DNA of 21,446 bases from Mesostigma viride. Taxonomy: Eukaryota; Streptophyta; Mesostigmatophyceae; Mesostigmatales; Mesostigmataceae. A model generated the notes under the pieces. That model had not been told where the DNA came from. It did no database searches and was given only the letters and a program-made list of their open reading frames with translations. The translations under genes were made by a program, and so were the position numbers. Below, one piece after another: positions 14,755-21,446 of the stretch (position 1 is its first letter; each line of letters starts with the position of its first letter). The stretch covers positions 1-21,446 of the forward strand of contig RPFO01001713.1 of assembly GCA_009746045.1 (NCBI GenBank), read 5' to 3'.

Positions 14755-16359
14755 TTGCTTTTTTACCCACAATTTTAACAACATTACCCACCAAAACATT
14801 CTCCAAGCTGGGGCGCATCATTTAAATCTTTGCAGGCAACTCAAGAATGACTAGTACAAACAGTGTGCAAAACCTTGGTGCATGTGAATGCCTGAGTGGT
14901 GACCATTGCTAGCAGAATCCATCATGTAAGGTAGGCATTGCCAGTATGCCACAAAGCTGTGATGTGCAGTGCATGTCCATATGTATACCCCATGACACCG
15001 TGCCTCTAAACTACTTGGCACATTGCAAAATGGGAAGGAAAGGTGAATAATACATGCCACATCACTAACACAGCCATTTGAATGCTACCAACACGCACCA
15101 TGCATGATATACACTGCGTGTACAGTAATACATGTCGAGAATATGCCGAGCGAGCATATCAAGGTGCAGTGACCCCAACGCTGGCACATGTCACCTGGCA
15201 TCCACGTATGCTCACATGATATGGCATTGGCATATCCCATGTCTCCATCTCTTGCACTTTGTGCGCACCAAGCCACCCATGCAGTCGCCCACCCATGCAG
15301 CCACCTGGCCACCCACCCACACAACTGCTCACACACTCGCGCGCCCGTGCACCCAGACAGCCACCTGTCCTCCCACCCAGTGACCCACCCACCAAGCCAG
15401 CCGCGCACGTGCTTACCCAACTTATACAACCATGCGTGCACCTAGGCACCCAACCACCTACCAACCCACTTGGACATCCACCCACCCACCAAGGCACCTG
15501 CGCAACCCACACACCAACTAGGTAATAAGCAGGCATTCCCCCATCCAATGAGCCAACCACCCAACCACCCAACCACCTAAACACCCAGCCAGCTGGCCCC
15601 ATATGCACCCGTCCGGCCACCCACAGTTGACCCACCCACGCACCTACCCACTCAACCATTCACTGCCCCCACACCCTTATACCCACTGACCCACCCACTG
15701 ACCCACCCACACATGCATTTTCTCAGCCAGCACCCCGGCACCTACCTCACCCCAAACCTGCACAGCCCTTCACCCGTGATAGGTGAGTCGGTCCCAACCA
15801 TAAACCCATCCACGCATCCATATCTGTGCGCCCACCCGTCCATCTACCCGTCCCTTCGCCCACCCACCCACATCTAGTCATCTACACATCCACCAGCCAC
15901 CAGCCACCAATGGCCCACCCACCAACCCACACACACACATACATCCCTAACCAACCAACCACCAACACACCACCCTCAAAAACGTGCAGTTGTTTCACTC
16001 ATGCATCCAACAACCCACCCACTTCAAAGTCCCCAAAGCCTATCATCACCCAGCCACCTGGGCATCTGCCAATAACCGACCGCCCTTGCACTCATCCACC
16101 CACCATGACCAGCCAGCCAGCCACCCACCCTCTCCAACTGCCTGTGCTCCCACCTACGCAGCCAGCCATTTACCAAAGCATCCACCTATCAGCCACCCAC
16201 CTGCCATTGAACCCACCCACGCCTAGGCATCCCTTGAAGCATCTATAGCCCAAGCCTCCCACCCAAGGCTCTCTGGGCAATCAAACAACCAAACAACCAA
16301 TCACCCAGCTATACAACCACCTAACCACCTAACCACTCAACAACACAATCACCGAACCA

Positions 16360-17339
16360 CCTAACTACCCAACACCCAAACCAGCCAGGCATGTGCCCGC
16401 CTCGCATGCCCTCACCATTGCAACACCCCATACACGCCCCGCTCACCTAGCCAGCCACACACCCAGCCAGTCTCCTGCTCAACTCACGCATGAAGGCAAT
16501 ATCAGCCATGCATGGCCTCACCTTGCATCACTTGCATTGCCTGGTTAATTTGCATGAGACAGTTTCCATCTCATTGTCAGCAACTGAAAAGGCTCTTTCT
16601 TCACAGTAATGAATAAGCTACAACGTTGGAAACGTTCTCCCATCCCTCTTTAAAACAGTCTTTAAATCAGAAAGACAAGGGCAAATCTCTGGACAAGGTG
16701 GCAATAACCACTGCACCATGCTCTTGAGAAAGTCTTAACAACCCAGCTTTCTACCCTTTTAGAAGCTGCCTTGCGTTAGCAACGATTCTGGGCCCTCTGG
16801 CTCGCTCACCTGGCTTAATCTGCGCTTCTTTATGGCTGCCGGGATATGCGAAGCTTGGGCCGAGGGTGTCGTGGCGAGGTCGTCTGCCCGACTCATCACT
16901 TCTCGAAACCGCACTGCCGACTAATAAAAACGATGCCCCCCTTTGCCTTTTGTATCTGGCGTCAAAAGAACAATGAACTCGCTTGGAAACACTGTCGCAA
17001 AGAGCTTCCTACAGGCATTATAAGCAATTTTCGCAGCTTTTACCGCACTTACTGCACATCCGGAAGACCATTAGCGGCCTTCGCGCGGAATCTTGGGCAC
17101 GCCATATCTTCTGCTGGCTCATTGCCGCAGGCTGGCAGTATAGGAAGGTCGGGCATAGCCTAAAGAGCTGATTATCTGACGACAAAGATATGCATTGCAT
17201 GAAGCAAGAAACAGACGGATTTCGCACCCCCATATTTATTCACGTCAATGCCGGACAATTAAAAGCGAAACTCAAAAAACGAAAACACTAACGTTTTCGG
17301 GAATATTATAACGAACAAGCTGAGCTGCCAGCTATGTCG
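16360..17339. other. Stretch without a supported gene
   Basis: Low-complexity DNA fades out by about 16490, then the sequence becomes ordinary in composition. A 105-codon plus frame at 16846-17163 overlaps a 62-codon plus frame at 16983-17171 and a 71-codon minus frame; none is clearly protein-like or has a recognised motif. I see nothing else here. Confidence 0.4.
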
Positions 17340-17653
17340 CGGTTTACGATCCAGTTAACGATAACGGCTCCGTAACCACCCCAGTGCCTAATATTGGGGC
17401 AGCTATGGCGCCGTAACCACTACCTGACCCGTCCCGTATACCCCAACGTAACCTGAACCGAAGCCGTTCACGCCCCCGTAAACATAACCGGCCCAGTTAC
17501 TGGGCCGTACCGAATCTCGGGGCCAATATTCCGAATGGTACCGTAACCGGTCCGGTAACCCAAACCGCCAACGAATACGGACCCGTAACCTGGCCCGTCG
17601 AAGTTACCGGGCAGGTTACGGGGGCGTCGAAGTTACCGGACAGGTTACGGGGG
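17340..17653. repeat. CCGTAACC-rich array with a 29-bp tandem duplication
   Basis: The word CCGTAACC, or a one-base variant or its reverse complement GGTTACGG, occurs at least eight times, in both orientations. At 17596-17624 and 17625-17653 a 29-bp unit beginning CGTCGAAGTTACCGG is repeated with one difference. The array ends directly before the ORF1-like retroelement fragment. Confidence 0.75.
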
Positions 17654-17675
17654 CTTCAAATTAACTCCTAGTGTA

Positions 17676-18420
17676 ATGTCAACACATCTGCACATTAGCA
17701 GCCTGCTACATGCAGTGCTGTACACCGCGGGCCTCACCGCCCAGGCGGTGAAGGACATTGCCGCCAAGCCAGCCTCCGCCGTGCATGGCCCGGCAGGCGA
17801 TGCTCCCCCCCAGACCTGGGCGGACATGCTGAAGCACCACACCACCTCCACCACAGCTCCACCATCGCGGAACAGCTCAAGCTCAACACACACTCAACCT
17901 CCGCAAGGAGGCAGACCTCACCAAGCGCAGCCCGGCACAATGTTATCGTCAAGCACTTCGACCAGCCGGCAGGTGCATGAGACGTAGGAGTCTCGTGCCA
18001 TATCGTTTAAGCGCGACATTCTTACCCCATGCAACTCACTGCCGGTGGGCTGCGGATGTCGGCCGCGTCCCGGCCTTCCCCGCACGCGGGGTAACTAGGC
18101 TGGCCCGGCTCCCCTGCTCCTCACCTTTAAGTACATGGCGGATAAGCTGTCGTTTCTTAAATGCCGCAAGAAGCTCTCGGGGACGTCCGACACGCTGGAC
18201 GACGACTTGACCCTGGCACAGCAACAGCGGCGACGGGAGCTATAGATGGCCGACCTACCTCCGGGCTCCGGCAGAGCTCAGGGGGGAAACCGGTATACTG
18301 GAGGGGGGAGGTCATCCACGTCGACCACAAGCCCTGGCAGGCCCCCCCTGCCACCCGAGCAACCCCGAGTTTAGTAGGGAATATATAGCAGTAGTAGATT
18401 AGTCAGGCTTAGCCTAGTCT
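17676..18420 (+). pseudogene. Degenerate retrotransposon ORF1-like fragment, plus-strand copy
   Basis: Pieces in several frames match the opposite-strand copy at 20926-21446: WADMLKHHTTSTT, then VIVKHFDQ in another frame, KLSFLKCRKKLSGT with DDDLTLAQQQRRREL, and LRQSSGGKPVYWRGEVI. The order of a strand like HNVIVKHF, a KARKKL-type helix, a DLTPAQQ..RR..L motif and a G-K-P-x-Y-W-R-G strand resembles the RNA-binding ORF1 protein of LINE-1-like elements, which coats the retrotransposon RNA. Between the second and third pieces lies a shared non-open segment bounded by CAGGTG and TTTAAG, possibly an intron. Indels and a stop (TAG at 18243) show it is dead. Confidence 0.55.
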
Positions 18421-18439
18421 GTGGCTCACGCTTACGCGC

Positions 18440-18609
18440 ATTAATTAATTAATTAATTAATTATCAACATCACTCCGTTGGGAGTCAATGTAGCACATAT
18501 CCCTGAGAAGGGGGCATATGGCTTTTAATACATCCTAGGCTACTTCATGCAGGGGTGGGAATGTAAGCTACCCGTGCTCTAGGTGCACCAGGGCACCCGC
18601 ACCACCATG
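18440..18609 (+). repeat. Dispersed ~165-bp repeat, copy 2
   Basis: It is the counterpart of 10600-10761, again attached to an ATTAATTA run on its left. Here it is inside the MITE-like element. Confidence 0.8.
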
Positions 18610-18728
18610 CTGTCTCAGGTTCAACCCGCCTAAGGGGGGGATCCTGGCACGGGGGAGGAAGATCATCGTAGCTATACAAGAGCTAGGACATGGCTTCTCG
18701 ACAGAGAGCATCTCTCTGCATGGCATAG

Positions 18729-18841
18729 CATGGCTAAATTCTTAATGCAACATCCATGGGGGTCCCATTATATAGGCATGGATGGCGTGGCTAAATTCTG
18801 AAGGCAACATCCATGGGGGCCATTATATAGGCGCACATGCG
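18729..18841 (+). repeat. 57-bp tandem duplication
   Basis: Two units share TGGCTAAATTCT and CAACATCCATGGGGG and end in ATTATATAGGC; they start at 18729 and 18786. Confidence 0.85.
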
Positions 18842-18903
18842 CGTGGGCCACATGCTATGTAGGCTAAGCCTTACTAATCTACACTACTGGTATATATATT
18901 CCT

Positions 18904-20772
18904 AGCCTATGTACGCTTGGACAGCCGTGTGCTACGGCCAGCCCGGCCAACTGGTTCACATCATGGAGGACGGCACTCGCGGCGGCCTGCTGTCGCGGTC
19001 GGGCACCAGCACGGGGGCCCCCCGGGGACCCCTGTACTTTGCCGCCCCCCTCCAGGTTTGCCTCCAAGCGGTCCATGCTGCCCACCCGGCGGTCGCTATT
19101 CAGGCCTACTTGGATGATATCTACCTTCTGGGCCCTGTGCCGGACACCACCGCGGCTCTGCTGGCACTGCAGACCGCGGTGGCCGACATCAACCTCCAGT
19201 TGACCCTGGCCAAGTGCGCGGTGTACTCGCCCCAAGGTGATTGCTCCGGCTTTCCGCCCCAGCTCTTGGGCCGGGACGAGCGCCTCCATGGGTTGGATGT
19301 CCTCGGCGTTCCGGTTGGCGACCCCGCGTTTGTCATCGATGCTCTGCGGGCCGCCCTCGAGGCACGCACCGGCTGAGGTACTGCCCTTGATTGCGCGCCT
19401 TCATGATTCGCAGACCACGGGTCTGCTTCTGTGGTTTTGCGCTCACCCTCGCGTCGTTCACTGGCTCCGGGGCGCTCTTCCGGCTCAGGTCCGGCTGGCC
19501 GCCGAGGGCCATGACGAACGCATCCAGTCGGCCTTGGCGCAGCTGGTCCTGGGCCCCGACCTCCCGCCACATGCTATTCGCATTGCCTCCCTGCCTGCAC
19601 GGATGGGTGGCTGTGGTCTGACTCGTGCCGCCCGGCTGGCCCCAGCAGCATTTTTGGGCTCCGTCGCTCAGTCGTGGGCGGAAAGCTGCCGGCTCCTGCC
19701 CCTTTTGCAACGGCAGCGCCTGACCTCCTGGACCCCAGCAGCCCTTTGCCCTTCGTCACCGCCATCCAGGAGGCCTATGCTGAGATCCAGCAGGCCTGTT
19801 CTCCCGTCCGTGCCGCTCAGGCGGTACAGCGCCACCTCCTCGCGGCACTCCCTCGGTCGCCTCCGTTCAATCTCCCGCCGCATTCCCTGCTCGCGTCATC
19901 GATAAACACCAGAAAACCTACGCGGGTATTCTGCCCACGGCTGATTGGATTGCTCTTTTCGCGGACCTCAACGCCCAGGGACGTGCGTGGCTGTTCTCGC
20001 TTTCCTTGCGGAGTGTGGGCTCGGCCGGTACCTTCGTGCTCTCTCCATGGCCCCCCCATTCGCCTTGGCTCCCAGCCACTACTCGGTGGCGCTCCGGCAC
20101 CATGCAGCTATTTGCCCCGCAGCCTCTTGTTCCGGCCGGGCGGCCTTGTGGTATAGCTGTGGGCAGCCGCTGGATCCCACGGGGACTCACTACCTTGCCT
20201 GCATGGGGGGCAAACAGAATCAGAATTGGTATTTGTATTTGCACACTGTCCTCCTGACGGTGGTGCTCGCCATGATTCGGTCGGTTTTCCCCCACGCGAA
20301 CATCCGGTCCGAGGATGCGGATGGCGCTGCCTTCTATTCCCCCAACCACCGGCCTGACATCGTGGTGCTGGACTTTGAGGGGGTGGCCGGCATCTGCTTA
20401 TTGACGTTTCGGTGGCGCGGCCCTTGGCTCTTAGCCACGTGGCTGGGGCCTCCCTCACGGCAGGTTACACGGCGGACCGGGTGGAGCGGGCCAAGCTCCT
20501 GGCCTTAGTACGGCGACGTCGGGCACCATCGTGTGGTGCCCTTTGTCCTGGAGGAGTTTGGGGCCATGGGGCCCCTGACCTCCGCCTTCTTCAAGGAGTG
20601 TTGCCGGCTCCGGGAGGACCGGCTGGACCTGGAGGGCCAGCGGGCCCCATGGTCGGCGCGGACCTGGACGTCATATTGGCGTCAGCGCTTGTCGGTGGCG
20701 CTGACTCGGGCCATGGCTGACATCATGCTCCGCCGTACGCGGGCTGATTTTGCGGTGCAGCAGGGCTATTAG
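18904..20772 (+). pseudogene. Non-LTR retrotransposon: reverse transcriptase plus restriction-like endonuclease, frameshifted
   Basis: Coding continues through about six frame changes to the TAG at 20770-20772. The first 155 codons (from 18909) hold RT motifs: GTSTGAPRGPLYFAAPLQ (cf. the QGDPxGPLxF box), the catalytic AYLDDI box and GLDVLGVPVGD. After a shift near 19370 comes the thumb and post-RT part (LPARMGGCGLTRAARLAPAA). Near 20150-20215 a Cys/His cluster (SCGQPLDPTGTHYLAC) precedes RPDIVVLDFEG and, after another shift, LLIDVSVARPLA: the PD...D core of the restriction-like endonuclease of R2-type elements. The tail (VPFVLEEFGAMGP) resumes near 20508. Known enzymes nick the target and copy the element RNA in place. 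The RT fingers are missing, so the 5' end is truncated or deleted. It is certainly inactive. Confidence 0.8.
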
Positions 20773-20925
20773 GTTCCTCCCGTTAGGCGTTTCCATTGGT
20801 CTTATCGTAGTATAGAGCTTTGACATGGCTCTGTACATAGGTTTATAGCTGGACGTTTGCTTTGGTTTGAGTGATTTCACTCTGCTGTAAGTAATTATAT
20901 TTTTAAATATATATTCCTAGTCTGA
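20773..20925 (+). other. Retroelement 3' untranslated region and AT-rich end
   Basis: After the stop there are about 95 bases of unique sequence, a small hairpin GAGTG/CACTC (20869-20882), TGTAA at 20886-20890 and an AT-rich tail TATATTTTTAAATATATATTCC. The TGTAA followed by the AT-rich tail fits the 3' end of an integrated retrotransposon transcript. The closing TATATATTCCTAG repeats the MITE end sequence. Confidence 0.5.
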
Positions 20926-21446
20926 GGTGGCAGGAGGGGGCTGCCAGGGCTTGTGGTCAACGTGGATGACCGCCCCCCTCCAGTATACCGGCTTCCCCCT
21001 TGCGCTCTGCCGGAGCTGGAGGTAGGTCGGCCATAGCTCGCGTCGCCGCTGTTGCTGGGCCAGGAGTCAAGTCGTCGTCCAGCGTGAAGTGAGTCTCCGA
21101 TAGCTTCTTGCGGCATTTAAGGAACGCCAGCTTGTCCGCCATGTACTTAAAGGTGAGGAGCATGCACGGGTGCCGGGCCAGCCTTCCCCCGCGCGCGGGG
21201 GAGGCGGACAGCCGACATGTCCAGCTCACCAGTGAGTAACATGGGGGCAAGAATGGCGCGCTTGAACATGCCTCAAGAAGGCTCGTGGAGGTCTCACCTG
21301 CCTGCTGGTCGAAGTGCTTGACGATGACATTGTGGCTGCGCCGGGCGATGTCGGCTTCCTCGCGAAGGTCGAGGGCTTGTTGCTTGAGTTGTGCCGAGAT
21401 GGTGGAGGTGGTGGAGGTGGTGTGCTGCTTAAGCAAGTCCGCCCAG
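20926..21446 (-). pseudogene. Second ORF1-like copy, opposite orientation, cut by the window edge
   Basis: On the minus strand the frame reads WADLLKQHTTSTTSTISAQL, with EEADIARRSHNVIVKHFDQQ after it, better preserved than the plus-strand copy. A non-homologous gap with GC-rich hairpin DNA follows, starting at CAGGTGAGACC (a good splice donor). Then MADKLAFLKCRKKLSE and LRQSARGKPVYWRG, with ATSD and a stop at TAG near 20921. It has fewer indels than 17676-18420, but the DLTP segment is shifted out of frame. The two copies form a large inverted repeat around the RT pseudogene. The 5' part lies beyond the right edge. Confidence 0.55.

Larger units (their letters stand above)
14396..16150 (+). 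repeat. Segmental duplication, copy B
   Basis: This is the counterpart of 10385-12350 with an offset shrinking from about 4.0 kb to 3.8 kb as indels accumulate. It lacks the 165-bp repeat and the (TCCC)n array of copy A, but carries a 36-bp palindrome and a stem-loop that copy A lacks. The 15270-16360 part is CCACCCA-rich low-complexity DNA. Confidence 0.75.
18371..18903. mobile_element. MITE-like element with ~50-bp terminal inverted repeats
   Basis: The left end (18374 on: GGAATATATAGCAGTAG ... GGCTTAGCCTA) is the imperfect reverse complement of the right end (TAGGCTAAGCCTTACTAAT ... TATATATATTCC, to about 18900). TAG flanks both ends, fitting a 3-bp target-site duplication as made by PIF/Harbinger or CACTA-type transposases. 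The 430-base interior has no gene. It contains the dispersed 165-bp repeat (18440-18609) and a 57-bp tandem duplication (18729-18841). It lies between the ORF1-like and RT pieces. Confidence 0.6.

Noticed and set aside
15085-16248. Similar Pro/Thr/His-type frames in the second duplication copy
   Set aside because: They have the same simple-repeat origin as in copy A; frames do not correspond between the copies.
16846-17163. 105-codon plus-strand frame
   Set aside because: It has no recognisable motif, competing frames of similar length lie on both strands, and no flanking signals support it.
18161-18388. A separate 75-codon gene inside the plus-strand ORF1-like fragment
   Set aside because: Its C-terminal part matches the opposite-strand ORF1-like copy in sequence, so it is a frameshifted piece of the same dead gene.
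17676-21446. The two ORF1-like copies as long terminal repeats of an LTR element
   Set aside because: They are in inverted, not direct, orientation and are coding-like; the RT has non-LTR motifs and a restriction-like endonuclease.
1-21446. tRNA, rRNA and PLV core genes (polymerase B, packaging ATPase, integrase, protease)
   Set aside because: I looked for cloverleaf sequences and for the main catalytic motifs and saw none; their absence by eye is not proof.

Overview
The window looks like a piece of a eukaryotic, probably green-algal (chlorophyte), nuclear genome carrying an endogenous small double-stranded DNA virus of the polinton-like virus (PLV) kind. The algal host is inferred from a TTTAGGG interstitial telomere-type array (9896-9943), TGTAA motifs (the chlorophyte poly(A) signal) after several genes, and the style of the retroelements. 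The PLV call rests on gene order and protein features read by eye, with no database search behind it.

Region 1 (1-7.8 kb) is a compact, all-plus-strand virion gene block. It starts with a gene cut by the left edge (3-584) and two beta-rich unknown proteins (590-1300, 1348-1845). Next come a basic protein with one C2H2 zinc finger (1868-2371), a small helical protein (2374-2718), a penton-like minor capsid candidate (2612-3475) and a Gly/Ala-rich amphipathic pVI-like protein (3465-3821). The major capsid protein follows (3837-5140), split by one frameshift at a C6 run. After it are a 56-residue gene (5169-5339), a fibre-like protein with three bacterial Ig-like repeats and a lectin-like C-terminal domain (5366-7057), and a decayed gene with at least two frameshifts (7088-7787). 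Genes overlap or are separated by short AT-rich spacers that begin in the preceding stop codon. No DNA polymerase, packaging ATPase, integrase or terminal repeat is visible, so the replication half would lie left of the window or is lost. The spacing suggests one module making capsid shell, vertex, internal protein and host-attachment fibre. The frameshifts suggest a provirus beginning to decay.

Region 2 (7.8-8.6 kb) holds one intact gene of unknown function (7937-8509) with a good Kozak start, different in style from the viral genes. It may mark the virus/host border.

Region 3 (8.6-17.7 kb) is repeat-rich, subtelomere-like DNA: a dispersed family containing AAACTTAGTAAATTTAGT in both orientations, two 121-bp direct copies, the TTTAGGG array and a 24-bp tandem repeat. 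A segmental duplication of about 2 kb lies about 4 kb apart (10385-12350 and 14396-16150), containing CCACCCA-rich low-complexity DNA and, in the first copy, a long (TCCC)n microsatellite. There are also a pair of ~225-bp direct repeats 353 bp apart, a 36-bp perfect palindrome and a CCGTAACC-rich stretch. No gene here is convincing; a few minus-strand coding-like fragments lie at 12.4-13.6 kb.

Region 4 (17.7-21.4 kb) is a wrecked non-LTR retrotransposon zone. It has a degenerate ORF1-like fragment (17676-18420), a ~530-bp MITE-like element with ~50-bp terminal inverted repeats, and a reverse transcriptase plus restriction-like endonuclease pseudogene with many frameshifts (18904-20772). A second ORF1-like copy lies in the opposite orientation and runs off the right edge.
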